Shown piece after piece: positions 35,691 to 46,039 of a stretch of DNA of 64,000 nucleotides (positions are counted from its first letter, which is position 1; the number at the start of each line of letters is the position of its first letter). The DNA lies in NCBI GenBank assembly GCA_003213955.1, contig QCMG01000001.1:186001-250000 (forward strand), read 5' to 3'. Source of the DNA: Prochlorococcus sp. AG-418-M08 (lineage in GTDB: Bacteria; Cyanobacteriota; Cyanobacteriia; PCC-6307; Cyanobiaceae). The notes under the pieces were generated by a model, which saw only the letters and a list, made by a program, of their open reading frames with translations, was not told where the DNA came from and searched no databases. A program made the translations under genes and the position numbers.

Positions 35691-35783
35691 ATCTTTTTAG
35701 CAAAGTAATATTTAAGTGGCAAGTATAGTCTAAGTTTATAAATTAAATATATAAACTTATAGAATTTATTACCGTTTTAGTTA

Positions 35784-35827
35784 GCTAGAAAAAATAATAT
35801 AATTTTTGCATTATATTTTCAACTAGC
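35784..35827. repeat. Imperfect AT-rich hairpin
   Basis: GCTAG at 35784-35788 pairs with CTAGC at 35823-35827, and the AT-rich arms between (AATAATATAAT against ATTATATTTT) extend the stem with mismatches. No T-tract follows, so it is less likely to be a terminator. It may be part of an RNA or simply chance in AT-rich sequence. Confidence 0.35.
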
Positions 35828-35943
35828 CTCATAATCCAAAGCTTAAAAATAATCCTATTTTTAAATGTTTTGGAATTAAAGTTATGAATTAATTAAGTTA
35901 ATTCTTTATTATTAAGTTTAATAATGAAGTTTGTTATTAAGCC

Positions 35944-36034
35944 AAAAAAAAAAGACTCCTGCATGAATGCCGAGCCTAGGTGATGGGGATTTTAATTATT
36001 ACAGAAATTACCTTAGAGATCAACCCCACAAATA
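35944..36034 (-). ncRNA. Probable small RNA of unknown family, about 90 nt
   Basis: On the minus strand, TATAAT (36046-36041) gives a start near 36034. The transcript would run through a GC-richer block and end at an intrinsic terminator: GGCTC (35976-35972) pairs with GAGTC (35958-35954) around an inner GCA/TGC, followed by ten T (35953-35944). Inside, GTGGGG pairs with CCCCAT, and AGGT within that loop can pair with ACCT beyond it, an H-type pseudoknot. It has no coding potential. I cannot match it to a named cyanobacterial RNA. Confidence 0.6.
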
Positions 36035-36225
36035 GCGCAAATTATATTTTTTTTATCACTACATATAGTGTAGAAATCCTAAACGCTATGCTTTAAGAAA
36101 TAATTGTGTTTATGAAGTTAACTTATGAATTTTTCTATAGGTATCTTTTAATAAAAAGCCAATGAAGAAAGAAAAAATAAATGTAGTGTAAAACTAACTT
36201 GAAAAAGATTATTTATTATTATTTT

Positions 36226-36243
36226 AAAACCTCCAAAAGAGGT
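36226..36243 (-). terminator. Terminator of the tRNA-fMet transcript
   Basis: On the minus strand, ACCTC-TTTTG-GAGGT followed by TTTT lies 11 bp after the encoded CCA end of the tRNA. A 5-bp stem plus a short T-run is modest, but its position fits termination of the tRNA transcript. Confidence 0.6.
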
Positions 36244-36253
36244 CAATGACAAT

Positions 36254-36330
<77 letters not shown>

Positions 36331-36376
36331 TCACATATATAGCATACATCTGAAAGGGATATTTTTCCTCCTTTTT

Positions 36377-37342
36377 TTAGGATTCTTGGTATTTTAATTG
36401 ACCTTCAACGTTTATTTGAACGCTTTTAGGTGATTTTAAAATCTTATCTTTTATGTCCTGTATTCTTAATTCAGAAATCCATTCTAATTGTTTTAATAAA
36501 TGTAGACCTACAGCTTGTTTAGCTCTTTTTGACCCATCTTCCACCTTTAAGGCTAAACCAATTCCCTCATTTACTTTGCAAAAACATTGTATCCCTTCTG
36601 CTCCTCCTTTGCTTATCACTTGCCCATGTGAAGCCTGTATTATTTCAGTATCAAATCTGTTATTGTCGCTTATCATTTTTGGATTTGTTGTCATTGCTCT
36701 ACTTATTTGTTCTAACTCAGCATTATCTGAACTGCTTAGTAATGAATATAACTTTGCCATTTCAAGTAACTTCATATAAAGTGTTGGAGCTCCACAGTCA
36801 TCTCTTTCTGCACAAATATGTTTTAATGGAATTTCAAGAAATTCGGATATAATTCTAAATATTTCTACTTGAAGTGGATGGTCTTCTTTTAAATAACTGT
36901 CTAAAGGCCAATTTAATTTTTTACATGTTGCCAGAAATGCTGCATGCTTACCTGAACAATTATGTTCTAATGGACTTCTTTTTTTTAAAGGACATTTAAG
37001 ATTTTTGATATCTATATCATATTCCCATAAGATTTTGAAAACTTCTCTCGTATGTAATATAGATCCACTGTGCGAACCGCATGATAATGCTATTGATATT
37101 GATGAATTTTTGATTTTTGATGAAGCTCCACTACTCACAAAAGGAATTGCTTGAAATGGTTTTAATGCAGATCTGATAAAGCTTTTATATTCTGGATTGC
37201 CGGCACACATTAAAACTCTACCTTTTTTATCACTTATTACTGCATGTACTTTATGAATGGATTCAAGTTTTGAACCTCTCATTAAAAGCACATTTAAAGG
37301 AGGATTGTTTGAAGTGTATAAATTTTTAAAATTTAAACTCAT
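36377..37342 (-). CDS. Asparaginase II family protein
   Basis: From the ATG at 37342 the product is 321 residues, one base after the stop of the upstream ycf36 gene. Family signatures: SALKPFQAIP, ALSCGSHSG, NCSGKHAAFLA and RDDCGAPT. This group (the thermolabile asparaginase of Rhizobium type) hydrolyses asparagine to aspartate and ammonia and is unrelated to the classical type I/II fold. The frame runs 15 codons further into the upstream gene, which I reject as a start. Confidence 0.85.
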   Translation of the reverse strand: MSLNFKNLYTSNNPPLNVLLMRGSKLESIHKVHAVISDKKGRVLMCAGNPEYKSFIRSALKPFQAIPFVSSGASSKIKNSSISIALSCGSHSGSILHTREVFKILWEYDIDIKNLKCPLKKRSPLEHNCSGKHAAFLATCKKLNWPLDSYLKEDHPLQVEIFRIISEFLEIPLKHICAERDDCGAPTLYMKLLEMAKLYSLLSSSDNAELEQISRAMTTNPKMISDNNRFDTEIIQASHGQVISKGGAEGIQCFCKVNEGIGLALKVEDGSKRAKQAVGLHLLKQLEWISELRIQDIKDKILKSPKSVQINVEGQLKYQES

Positions 37343-37343
37343 C

Positions 37344-37838
37344 TTAGATATTTCTGTATTGGAATAACAAAATTCCAAATAAAGCAAGTACTAAAATGAG
37401 AGATAAAATTTGAATTAAATTTTTTAAAATTGGCTTTACTTCTAATAGTGCTATTAATGATTCTTTTTCCTTTAAGTTAGGTGGTTTAATCCATGTTTGT
37501 CCGTCATACCAACCAGATTCTTCGTATTCCACTTTTTCCGAAGTTAATCTTTTGAATACATGATTCCAGCCAAGATATAACCTTATAGATAAAAGAAATG
37601 GTAAAGATAAACTGCAAAAAAAGCTTAATAAAGTGTACTTTAATATAGCAGTTTCGAAATATACACTACCGGAAGAAATAACAATAAATAAAAGAAAAGT
37701 TCCTAACCAGAGTTTTAGTAATATAAACAAAAAAGATTTTTTTGATTTTGGCCATGAAAATATTTTAGATTTAGATAATTCAATAAATTCATTAGTTGGT
37801 TGTTGATTTTTAGGAACAGGACAATTTGCTTGGCTCAT
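37344..37838 (-). CDS. ycf36: Ycf36/CGLD27 family membrane protein (DUF1230)
   Basis: A 164-residue product beginning with the family signature CPVPKNQQPTNEF (about 6-18), followed by two membrane hairpins (about 43-85, and 140-162) and the soluble WYDGQTWIKPP between. Ycf36 is plastid-encoded in red algae, and the plant homologue CGLD27 is linked to iron supply; the molecular role is not known. It lies between rsfS and the asparaginase gene with very short spacers. Confidence 0.85.
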   Translation of the reverse strand: MSQANCPVPKNQQPTNEFIELSKSKIFSWPKSKKSFLFILLKLWLGTFLLFIVISSGSVYFETAILKYTLLSFFCSLSLPFLLSIRLYLGWNHVFKRLTSEKVEYEESGWYDGQTWIKPPNLKEKESLIALLEVKPILKNLIQILSLILVLALFGILLFQYRNI

Positions 37839-37847
37839 AAATAATGT

Positions 37848-38192
37848 TTATGGAAATTTCAAAATTTCTCCATTGCTCCAAAAAGATTCAAGATCATAGA
37901 ACTTTCTTATATCTGGTTGAAAAATGTTTATTATTAAATCTCCATAATCAAGGAGAGCCCATTTTGCATCATTAACTCCTTCTTTTCTAATTGGTTCGAT
38001 ATTTGCATGTTCTCTTAATTCCATTTCAACAGATTTAGTAATTGATCTAACTTGAACATCTGAAAGGCCTTCAGCAATAAGTATCCATTCACTAATGTAT
38101 GAGACTTTATTAATATTAATTACTCTTATCTCTTTGGCCTTTTTTTCATCACAAGCTTTTGCTGCCATTAATACTAAAAGTTTACTGTCCAT
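37848..38192 (-). CDS. rsfS: Ribosome silencing factor RsfS (Iojap)
   Basis: RsfS binds ribosomal protein L14 and stops subunit joining when nutrients are short. From the ATG at 38192, 114 residues show LMAAKACDEKKAKEI, YISEWILIAEGLSDVQVRSI and WALLDYGDLIINIF, the core of the Iojap fold. A GTG at 38204 is an alternative start. The gene overlaps the end of the DUF3318 gene by 11 bp, so it is coupled to it. Confidence 0.93.
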   Translation of the reverse strand: MDSKLLVLMAAKACDEKKAKEIRVININKVSYISEWILIAEGLSDVQVRSITKSVEMELREHANIEPIRKEGVNDAKWALLDYGDLIINIFQPDIRKFYDLESFWSNGEILKFP

Positions 38193-38820
38193 ACACGTTT
38201 TCACTTGAAACTGATTTATCGGAACTTTCTTGTTGTGACAATTCTGATCTAGCTTTTTCTGCGCTTTTTCTTAATGCTTCTAATCTATTTTCAAAAATAC
38301 TTCTTTTTTTCTTCTTTCTGGTTTTTTCTATTAACTCTTTTAATGCTCCACCGAGACTTTTATAGGCATTTGGAATACTATATCCAAATCTACAGGCAAG
38401 ATCTATCGCTCTTTCATCTGCAAAGATTGCATCTTGTAGTTTTTTTTCAGAATTGTTTTTTAGGTAAAGTCGATAACCAGCAAAACCCGATAAGCCAAGG
38501 GCTAGCAATAAAAGTAATCCATCTTGTACCCATAGTTCACCAATTGCACCTCCAAGTCCTATTGCTAAAGCTGCCATTTCCCAGCCGTCTCTTGGAATTG
38601 CATCGTTTTGAATCTTTCCTACTTCATGCCAAAATAATAAATTTCTATGATCGATTGCATAATTATCCCATTCTTCCAAATCTATTTGAATCTCAACTTC
38701 GTCACGTCCAATTTCTTCCAATGTAATCAATGGGGGGTCTATAGCGGCGGCAGCTTCAATAAAAACCCAACTTTCATTCTCCGGAGGCAACAAACTTTTA
38801 AGTCGCTGAAGTTCGCTCAT
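38182..38820 (-). CDS. DUF3318 membrane protein
   Basis: A 212-residue cyanobacterial protein: a soluble N terminus (LLPPENESWVFIEAAA, IQIDLEEWDNYAIDHRNLLFWHEVGKIQ), two closely spaced membrane segments (about 82-115), and a basic coiled-coil-like C terminus (EKTRKKKKR, then RLEALRKSAEKARSEL). The function is unknown. It heads a compact minus-strand run with rsfS, ycf36 and asparaginase. Confidence 0.82.
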   Translation of the reverse strand: MSELQRLKSLLPPENESWVFIEAAAAIDPPLITLEEIGRDEVEIQIDLEEWDNYAIDHRNLLFWHEVGKIQNDAIPRDGWEMAALAIGLGGAIGELWVQDGLLLLLALGLSGFAGYRLYLKNNSEKKLQDAIFADERAIDLACRFGYSIPNAYKSLGGALKELIEKTRKKKKRSIFENRLEALRKSAEKARSELSQQESSDKSVSSENVYGQ

Positions 38821-38928
38821 AAATTATATTTTATTATCAATACTATAGAAACAAATGTTGCTTTTCAAGTAACTTGATTAACATCTGATGATTTATAAGT
38901 AGCATTAAATAAATGAAGTTTTCAAATT

Positions 38929-41900
38929 ATGCCTCAAAGAGGTGATCTCAAAAAAATCCTTATTCTTGGTTCAGGTCCAATTGTTATAGGCCAAGCCTGT
39001 GAATTTGATTATTCAGGAACTCAGGCTTGTAAAGCTTTAAGAAAAGCTGGCTACGAAATTATTTTAATTAACTCTAATCCAGCATCTATAATGACTGATC
39101 CTGATATAGCAAACAAAACTTATATTGAACCCTTAACTCCTGAAATAGTTTCAAAAATAATTTTAAAGGAAAAACCTGATGCGATACTTCCAACAATGGG
39201 TGGTCAAACCGCTCTTAATTTAGCTGTGAAACTATCTGAATCTGAGTTCTTAAAAAATAATAATGTTGAATTAATAGGGGCTGATTTGAAAGCTATTAAT
39301 AAGGCTGAAGATAGAAAATTATTTAAAGAATCGATGGAAAATATTAACATAAATGTTTGTCCTTCTGGGATTGCTTCTAATTTAGCTGAAGCAATAAAAG
39401 TATCTAAACAAATAAATTCATATCCATTAATTATTAGACCGGCTTTTACTTTAGGTGGAGTTGGAGGTGGTATAGCATATAATCTTGAAGAATTTAATGA
39501 TCTTTGTAAATCCGGTTTAGAAGAAAGTCCTAGTAATCAAATATTGATTGAAAAATCTTTAATCGGTTGGAAGGAATTTGAATTAGAAGTTATGAGGGAT
39601 AAAGCTGATAACGTAGTCATAATTTGTAGTATTGAAAATTTTGACCCAATGGGTATACATACTGGCGATTCAATTACGGTTGCTCCTGCTCAAACATTAA
39701 CTGATAAAGAATATCAAAGACTCAGAGATTTATCATTAAAAATCATAAGAGAAGTAGGAGTTGAAACAGGAGGAAGTAATATTCAATTTGCTGTAAATCC
39801 AAAAAATGGAGATGTAATTGTTATTGAGATGAATCCAAGGGTAAGCAGATCTTCTGCATTAGCAAGCAAGGCCACAGGATTTCCAATAGCCAAAATTGCA
39901 GCCTTATTATCTGTAGGGTACACACTAGATGAAATTATTAATGATATTACTAAAAAAACTCCTGCATGTTTTGAACCCTCAATTGATTATGTCGTAACTA
40001 AGGTCCCAAGATTTGCTTTTGAAAAATTTAAAGGTTCCTCTAATATTTTAAATACTGCAATGAAATCTGTTGGAGAATCAATGGCTATTGGCCGTTCATT
40101 TGAAGAATCCTTTCAAAAAGCCTTGAGATCGCTGGAAATTGGTATTTATGGTTGGGAATGCGATTCTATTAAAGATTTCAATAACGAAAATGATTTAAAA
40201 AACAACTTACGAAAACCTACTTCTGAGAGAATTCTTATAATTAAAAAAGCCATGGAAGCAGGTAAAACTGATTCTTTTATTAATGAAATAACTAATATAG
40301 ACTTATGGTTTATTGAAAAGTTACGAAATATATTTAATTTTGAGAACAAATTTTTGAAAGGGAAAGATCTTACTGGAATAAATAGAGAATTAATGCTAAA
40401 TGCTAAGCAAATTGGATTTTCAGATCAACAGATTGCAAAATTAACTGACTCCGAGTTTTTCGAAGTAAGAAACTACAGAAAAAAAATTAATATTCTACCA
40501 CTTTATAAAACAGTAGATACTTGTTCAGCCGAGTTTTCATCTAATACGCCCTATCATTACTCAACGTATGAAGAATCATTTTCTGATAATAGTTTAGAGT
40601 TGTCTGACAATGAAACTTTTTCTAAAAGTAAGGACTTTATAAAAAAAATCATGATATTAGGGGGAGGACCTAATAGGATTGGTCAAGGGATTGAATTTGA
40701 TTATTGTTGTTGTCATGCCTCATATCAATCTTCAAGTAATGGATATCAAACAATAATGGTTAATAGTAATCCTGAAACTGTTTCAACTGATTACGATACT
40801 AGTGATATTTTGTATTTTGAACCTGTTACTTTGGAAGATGTTCTCAATATTATTGAGGCTGAAAATCCATATGGATTGATTGTTCAATTTGGCGGACAAA
40901 CCCCCCTAAAATTATCAATACCACTATTTAATTGGTTGCAATCTAAAGAAGGTGTTAAATGTAATTCAAGAATTCTTGGTACTTCCCCTTTATCAATTGA
41001 TATCGCTGAGGATAGAGAAGAATTCACAAAAATTCTAGAAGAACTAAATATCAGACAGCCACTTAATGGAATAGCACGAAATCAAGAGCAGGCTTTATCA
41101 GTTGCAGACAATATAGGCTTTCCATTAGTTGTGAGACCATCTTATGTATTAGGTGGAAGAGCAATGGAAATAGTTAAAGATAAAATTGAATTATCTCGTT
41201 ATATATCAGAGGCAGTTAAAGTTTCACCTGATCACCCTATCCTTTTGGATCAATATTTAAGTAATGCAATAGAGATTGATGTTGATGCATTGTGTGATGA
41301 TAATGGTTCGGTTGTTATAGCAGGACTTATGGAACATGTAGAACCTGCAGGTATCCATTCTGGTGATTCTGCCTGTTGTTTACCTTCAATTTCTTTATCT
41401 CAACTTACAATAAATACCGTGAAAGAATGGACAAAATTAATTGCAAATAGATTAAATGTTGTTGGATTAATTAATTTACAATTTGCAGTTTCTAATATAA
41501 ATAATCAAGAGAATAAATTATTTATTCTAGAGGCTAATCCCCGAGCATCAAGAACAATACCTTTTGTTTCTAAAGCTATAGGTAAGCCTATTGCGAAATT
41601 AGCGACTCAATTAATGCAAGGAAGTTCTTTAAAAGATATAAATTTTACTAAGGAAATAATTCCAAACTATCAAGCTGTTAAAGAAGCAGTTTTGCCCTTT
41701 AAAAGGTTTCCTGGATCTGATACTTTACTTGGCCCAGAGATGCGTTCTACTGGTGAAGTTATGGGTTTGGCCAAGGATTTCGGTTTGGCTTATGCAAAGT
41801 CTGAAATGGCTGCAGGGAATGGAGTCCCGTCTGAGGGCTTAGCTTTTTTATCTACTAATGATTTGGATAAAGATAAATTAGAGGAGATCGCTAGAGAACT

Positions 41901-42231
41901 AATAGTTTTAGGTTTTAAATTAATTGCAACCAAAGGGACAGCTAGATATTTATTAAATTTAGGGATTGAAGTTGATGAAGTTTTGAAAGTTCATGAGGGG
42001 AGGCCCAATATTGAAGATTTAATTCGTTCTGGTCTTATCCAATTAGTCATCAATACTCCTATTGGTTCTCAAGCTTTTCATGACGATACTTATCTTAGAA
42101 GGGCAGCTTTAGAATATAATATACCTACTTTTACTACTATTCCTGCGGCAAAAGCAGCTTTGGAGGCAATTAAATCTTTACAGATAAATAAAATTGATAC
42201 CCTATCACTTCAAGAAATTCACAACTGCTAG
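38929..42231 (+). CDS. carB: Carbamoyl-phosphate synthase large subunit
   Basis: CarB makes carbamoyl phosphate for pyrimidines and arginine from bicarbonate, ATP and ammonia passed from CarA. The 1100-residue product has two homologous ATP-grasp halves: the first begins [22 protein letters not shown], the second with the matching [20 protein letters not shown] near 575. It ends with the MGS-like allosteric domain (about 950-1085, [21 protein letters not shown]). The length is typical. It is divergent from the DUF3318 operon. Confidence 0.97.
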   Translation: MPQRGDLKKILILGSGPIVIGQACEFDYSGTQACKALRKAGYEIILINSNPASIMTDPDIANKTYIEPLTPEIVSKIILKEKPDAILPTMGGQTALNLAVKLSESEFLKNNNVELIGADLKAINKAEDRKLFKESMENININVCPSGIASNLAEAIKVSKQINSYPLIIRPAFTLGGVGGGIAYNLEEFNDLCKSGLEESPSNQILIEKSLIGWKEFELEVMRDKADNVVIICSIENFDPMGIHTGDSITVAPAQTLTDKEYQRLRDLSLKIIREVGVETGGSNIQFAVNPKNGDVIVIEMNPRVSRSSALASKATGFPIAKIAALLSVGYTLDEIINDITKKTPACFEPSIDYVVTKVPRFAFEKFKGSSNILNTAMKSVGESMAIGRSFEESFQKALRSLEIGIYGWECDSIKDFNNENDLKNNLRKPTSERILIIKKAMEAGKTDSFINEITNIDLWFIEKLRNIFNFENKFLKGKDLTGINRELMLNAKQIGFSDQQIAKLTDSEFFEVRNYRKKINILPLYKTVDTCSAEFSSNTPYHYSTYEESFSDNSLELSDNETFSKSKDFIKKIMILGGGPNRIGQGIEFDYCCCHASYQSSSNGYQTIMVNSNPETVSTDYDTSDILYFEPVTLEDVLNIIEAENPYGLIVQFGGQTPLKLSIPLFNWLQSKEGVKCNSRILGTSPLSIDIAEDREEFTKILEELNIRQPLNGIARNQEQALSVADNIGFPLVVRPSYVLGGRAMEIVKDKIELSRYISEAVKVSPDHPILLDQYLSNAIEIDVDALCDDNGSVVIAGLMEHVEPAGIHSGDSACCLPSISLSQLTINTVKEWTKLIANRLNVVGLINLQFAVSNINNQENKLFILEANPRASRTIPFVSKAIGKPIAKLATQLMQGSSLKDINFTKEIIPNYQAVKEAVLPFKRFPGSDTLLGPEMRSTGEVMGLAKDFGLAYAKSEMAAGNGVPSEGLAFLSTNDLDKDKLEEIARELIVLGFKLIATKGTARYLLNLGIEVDEVLKVHEGRPNIEDLIRSGLIQLVINTPIGSQAFHDDTYLRRAALEYNIPTFTTIPAAKAALEAIKSLQINKIDTLSLQEIHNC

Positions 42232-42234
42232 AAA

Positions 42235-42453
42235 CTACTCATAATTTTTAAGTTTTACTCTTAATTGTTCAGCAAGTGAATTTCTACCGATTGATAATAA
42301 TTTAAGAGTATCTTCATACATTTTTAATTGGGTGTCTGCTATCTGTAATCCTTTAATTATTTCTTTTGTATCTTTTGATAAATTGTTAACATTATACTTT
42401 TTCCCCTCAAATGTTAGTACTGGATCATTATTTTTAATGTTTTTTTCAGTCAT
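42235..42453 (-). CDS. Small conserved protein, 72 aa
   Basis: A charged helical product with a short beta start (DPVLTFEGKKYNVNNLSKD) and a helix (EIIKGLQIADTQLKMYEDTLKLLS). It resembles the small cyanobacterial proteins of the DUF6447 type, but I am not sure. It lies downstream of the MsbA-type transporter on the same strand and 3 bp from the convergent carB stop. Confidence 0.6.
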   Translation of the reverse strand: MTEKNIKNNDPVLTFEGKKYNVNNLSKDTKEIIKGLQIADTQLKMYEDTLKLLSIGRNSLAEQLRVKLKNYE

Positions 42454-42484
42454 GATTTTTAACTCTTACATAAATAAAATATAT

Positions 42485-44191
42485 TCAGATAATTTTTATT
42501 AACTGTTTTTCACATAATTCTTTATATATACCATTTTTGTTGAACAAATCTATATGTTTTCCACTATCAATAATTTTACCTTTATCAAAAACAACTATTT
42601 TATCTGCTCCCTGAGTGGTAGATAATCTATGAGCAATGATAATTACAGTTCTATTATTCATTGCTTGATTTAACCCTTTTTGAACTTCAGCTTCTGATTC
42701 TGCATCTAGGGCACTAGTAGCTTCATCCAATAAAAGTATGGATGGATTCCCTAATATTGCTCTAGCAATAGCAATTCTTTGAATCTGACCTCCTGAGAAA
42801 TTTGTTCCTCTTTCGCTTATTTTTGTTTCGTATTTATTAGGTAGTTTTTGAATAAAGTTATGTGCATTTGCAATTTTTGCTGATTTGATTACCTCTTCTT
42901 TACTGAAATTTCTCCCCATTTTTATTACTTCAATAATTCTTCCAGAGAACAAAAAAGGTTGTTGTTGAACTAAAGCTATGTTTGTTCTTATATCTAAAGA
43001 GCTTATAGATCTTATTTCTTTATCATCTATATAAATTTTGCCTGTATTTGGGGTTATGAATTTAAGGATTAAGCCCATCATTGTACTTTTACCAGCTCCT
43101 GAAGATCCAACGAAGGCAATTACCTGTCCTTTTGAAATTTCTAGATTTATATCTTTTAAAACTTGATTATTTTTTTTATACTCAAAACTTACTTTTTTGA
43201 ACTCTATCTTCCCTTCAATATTAGATATGTTCTTTAAATTTATCTCTTCTTGTTCTGTTGGTTCTAAGTTTATCTTTTTTAGTCTATTTAATGAAGCTTC
43301 TGCTTGTTTGTAATCATTGAAATTTGTACTTATGTGGCTAATTGGGTCTATAAGCATAAGGATTGCAGCAAAAAAGCTGCTGAATTCTTCGCTAGTTAAT
43401 AGACCTTGGTTTATTCTTAATGTTCCTAAAGCTAATATTGCTAAAATTCCAAAAGCCTCAACAAAACCGACAACTGGATGCTGAAAAGCTAGTAATTTAA
43501 GTGTTTTATATTTCGCTTGTTTGTTATTTTTTAATCTTTTATTAAATCTTCCTTTAATCCATTTTTCTGCGGCAAATGCTCTTATCGTTGAAATTCCATT
43601 TATTGATTCTCCTATTAAGCTTGCTAAATCGCTTGTAGTTTCTTGACTTTTCTCAGAGGCTTTTAAAACTCTTTTTCCAAATGTATTTACTGAAATAATA
43701 ATTATTGGAGCTAAAACCAAAGTAGATAATGTTAAAGACCAATCTAAATAAAACATATAAATAATAACTGCTAATAATTGCAAAACACAAGGCAATGTAT
43801 CTTGAAATGATTTATAAATTACTTCACTCACTCTGTCTGCATCTTCCGTAAGCCTGTAAGTTATATCTCCTGCAGAAATATTGTTAATAAAATTTATTTT
43901 AATTTTCTGAATATTGCTAAATAAACGTTGTCTCATTACTTCACTAATTTCTAGTGCAGGTTTTGCGACATAAATATCTTGACCGAATTGAGCTATTTTT
44001 TGAATTAAGAATATAACAAGAGTACTGATTATTATTTTTGAAACATTTACAAGATCACCTGAACCTATTGCTGGTATTAATTTTCCAGCAACAAAAGCTA
44101 ATATTGGCCAACATCCTACATAAATAATCATGCAAAAAAACCCTTTTAAAAATCTATTAATATATGGAGTGATTGGTGGAATTAATCGCAA
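42485..44191 (-). CDS. ABC exporter, fused permease-ATPase (MsbA/LmrA type)
   Basis: A 568-residue half-transporter: six membrane helices in residues 1-310 and an ATPase domain after about 330, with Walker A GSSGAGKST, signature NFSGGQIQRIAIARA, Walker B ILLLDEATSALD and H-loop IIAHRLST. It works as a homodimer. Lipid, lipopolysaccharide or peptide export are all possible. The presence of lpxD in the window allows an MsbA role, but the substrate is not shown. Confidence 0.85.
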   Translation of the reverse strand: MRLIPPITPYINRFLKGFFCMIIYVGCWPILAFVAGKLIPAIGSGDLVNVSKIIISTLVIFLIQKIAQFGQDIYVAKPALEISEVMRQRLFSNIQKIKINFINNISAGDITYRLTEDADRVSEVIYKSFQDTLPCVLQLLAVIIYMFYLDWSLTLSTLVLAPIIIISVNTFGKRVLKASEKSQETTSDLASLIGESINGISTIRAFAAEKWIKGRFNKRLKNNKQAKYKTLKLLAFQHPVVGFVEAFGILAILALGTLRINQGLLTSEEFSSFFAAILMLIDPISHISTNFNDYKQAEASLNRLKKINLEPTEQEEINLKNISNIEGKIEFKKVSFEYKKNNQVLKDINLEISKGQVIAFVGSSGAGKSTMMGLILKFITPNTGKIYIDDKEIRSISSLDIRTNIALVQQQPFLFSGRIIEVIKMGRNFSKEEVIKSAKIANAHNFIQKLPNKYETKISERGTNFSGGQIQRIAIARAILGNPSILLLDEATSALDAESEAEVQKGLNQAMNNRTVIIIAHRLSTTQGADKIVVFDKGKIIDSGKHIDLFNKNGIYKELCEKQLIKII

Positions 44192-44246
44192 GATATTCTG
44201 TTAAAGTATTTTTTTATTTTATCAATAGCTGTGGTTTATTAAAACA

Positions 44247-44423
44247 ATGAAATTAGATCAATTTTTAAAATGGCATAACTTTGTTTCTTCAGGAGGTGAG
44301 GCTAAAATCCTCATAAAATCTGGCCTAGTTAAAGTTAATGGAGAAATAGAAATAAAAAGAGGCAGAAAACTAGTAAAAGGAGATAAAGTTATGTTTCTAA
44401 AAAATGAATTAATTTTTGAATAA
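44247..44423 (+). CDS. S4-domain RNA-binding mini-protein, 58 aa
   Basis: ATG at 44247 to TAA at 44421-44423. The product is a bare S4 domain: MKLDQFLKWHNFVSSGGEAK, then LIKSGLVKVNGEI and the RGRKLVKGDKV strand. Stand-alone S4 proteins (YbcJ/RlbA type) bind structured RNA or ribosome intermediates. It is divergent from the ABC exporter and 52 bp before tpiA. Confidence 0.85.
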   Translation: MKLDQFLKWHNFVSSGGEAKILIKSGLVKVNGEIEIKRGRKLVKGDKVMFLKNELIFE

Positions 44424-44475
44424 TTAGCTTATTTACCGCAAGTTATATTAATATATTTTTCTTAGACAATATATT

Positions 44476-45201
44476 TTGAGAAAATCTGTAATCGCTGGTA
44501 ATTGGAAAATGCACATGACTTGTGCTGACACAAAAAGTTATTTGGAGCAATTTCTTCCTCTCATTAAAGATATTCCAAATAATAGAAAAATAGTAATTGC
44601 TCCTCCATTTACAGCAATTTCAACCTTTTCAAGTTTTTCTAACTTTGATTATTTAGACATTGCAAGTCAAAATATTCACTGGGAGGAACAAGGTGCGTTT
44701 ACAGCAGAAATCTCTCCAAAAATGCTCATTGAACACAAAGTCAAATATGCAATTGTTGGTCATAGTGAACCACGAAAATATTTCAGTGAAAGTGATGAAC
44801 AAATTAATAAAAGGGCAGTCTTTGCTCAATCAAGTGGTCTTACCCCAATAGTCTGTGTTGGTGAAACTCTTGAACAAAGAGAAAGAGGCGAAGCTGATAG
44901 AGTTATTACCAGGCAAGTTGAACAGGGTTTGGAGAATACTGATCCATCTAATCTCATAGTTGCCTATGAACCTATATGGGCTATTGGTACTGGCAAAACT
45001 TGTGAAGCAAGTGATGCAAATAAAATATGTTCTTTAATAAGGAAGTTAATAGGTTTTAATGATGTAATTATCCAATATGGAGGTTCTGTCAAACCCAGTA
45101 ATATTGATGAGATAATGTCAATGAGTGATATTGACGGTGTATTAGTTGGAGGATCTTCTTTAGATCCAATTAGCTTTTCAAGAATTGCAAATTATCAATA
45201 A
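44476..45201 (+). CDS. tpiA: Triosephosphate isomerase
   Basis: TpiA interconverts glyceraldehyde 3-phosphate and dihydroxyacetone phosphate for glycolysis and the Calvin cycle. The 241-residue TIM barrel has NWKMH (Lys/His near 11-13), catalytic His in VGHSEPR, catalytic Glu in [12 protein letters not shown], and the phosphate loop [12 protein letters not shown]. The start is a TTG at 44476, fixed by the conserved [12 protein letters not shown]. Its end overlaps folP by 17 bp. Confidence 0.96.
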   Translation: MRKSVIAGNWKMHMTCADTKSYLEQFLPLIKDIPNNRKIVIAPPFTAISTFSSFSNFDYLDIASQNIHWEEQGAFTAEISPKMLIEHKVKYAIVGHSEPRKYFSESDEQINKRAVFAQSSGLTPIVCVGETLEQRERGEADRVITRQVEQGLENTDPSNLIVAYEPIWAIGTGKTCEASDANKICSLIRKLIGFNDVIIQYGGSVKPSNIDEIMSMSDIDGVLVGGSSLDPISFSRIANYQ

Positions 45202-46036
45202 TAGATATCCTTGGCCTGATAACTGGGGGCAAAAAACCTCAATAATGGGGATTATTAATTTAACTCCTGATTCCTTTAGTGATGGAGGTGATTTTTGTAC
45301 AATTGATAAAGTTTTAAACCAAGTAAATCATTTTGTATCAAATGGAGTTGATGTAATAGATCTTGGTGCTCAAAGTACTAGACCTGGAGCATTAGAAATT
45401 GGAGCCAAAAACGAAATAAAACGATTATTACCATACTTAAAAAAAATTAGAAGCGCATTTCCAAATATTCTTATTTCTGTTGATACCTTCAATTCTGAGG
45501 TTGCTCATGAGGCACTATTAAATGGAGCTGATTGGATTAATGATGTCTCTGGAGGTAGAAGGGATAATGAGATATTAGATGTTGTTTCAGAATTTAATTG
45601 TCCTTTCGTAATAACTCATAGTAGAGGTAATAGCCAAAACATGAACAGTCTTAATAATTATGATGATTTGATAGTTAACATAATTGATTCTCTTGAGAAT
45701 TTAACTATAAATGCTCAGAGAAAAAATGTTAATAAAGATAAAATAATTTGGGATCCAGGGATTGGATTTTCAAAAGACACTAATCAAAATCTAGAAATCT
45801 TAAGAAATATTGATTCTTTTAAAAAATTTAAGTTTCCCATATTAATTGGTGCTTCCAGAAAAAGATTTATAGGCGAAATATTAAATGAAGCTAATCCTAA
45901 AGAAAGAGACATAGGATCTCTTGCAATAACTTGTTTATGTGCTCAAACAAACATTCACATGGTAAGAGTACATAATGTAAAAATAAACAATCAGGTTTTA
46001 AAAGTTTCAGATGAGATCTTTAGAAAAAAAAATTAA
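45185..46036 (+). CDS. folP: Dihydropteroate synthase
   Basis: FolP joins p-aminobenzoate and hydroxymethyl-dihydropterin pyrophosphate in folate synthesis. The 283-residue TIM barrel has [16 protein letters not shown] (about 20-35), [11 protein letters not shown] and [11 protein letters not shown], plus late GASRKRFIG, all diagnostic. The TTG at 45185 lies within the tpiA 3' end and gives 19 residues before the core; a Met at 45245 would remove the first strand. It is convergent with chlH, 3 bp apart. Confidence 0.95.
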   Translation: MQIINNRYPWPDNWGQKTSIMGIINLTPDSFSDGGDFCTIDKVLNQVNHFVSNGVDVIDLGAQSTRPGALEIGAKNEIKRLLPYLKKIRSAFPNILISVDTFNSEVAHEALLNGADWINDVSGGRRDNEILDVVSEFNCPFVITHSRGNSQNMNSLNNYDDLIVNIIDSLENLTINAQRKNVNKDKIIWDPGIGFSKDTNQNLEILRNIDSFKKFKFPILIGASRKRFIGEILNEANPKERDIGSLAITCLCAQTNIHMVRVHNVKINNQVLKVSDEIFRKKN

Positions 46037-46039
46037 TAT

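Larger units (their letters stand above)
35359..36253. other. 895-bp non-coding region before tRNA-fMet
   Basis: No frame here exceeds a few dozen codons. It does hold structure: a long-stem hairpin at 35646-35690, a weaker one at 35784-35827, a probable minus-strand small RNA at 35944-36034, and the tRNA terminator at 36226-36243. The rest is plain AT-rich DNA. It is the longest gene-free stretch in the window. Confidence 0.7.

Noticed and set aside
35359-36253. A missed protein-coding gene in the long gap
   Set aside because: All frames are short and interrupted; structured RNA elements explain the non-random parts.
37343-37387. N-terminal extension of the asparaginase into ycf36
   Set aside because: The ATG at 37342 follows the upstream stop by one base and starts near the conserved domain; the extension overlaps coding sequence.
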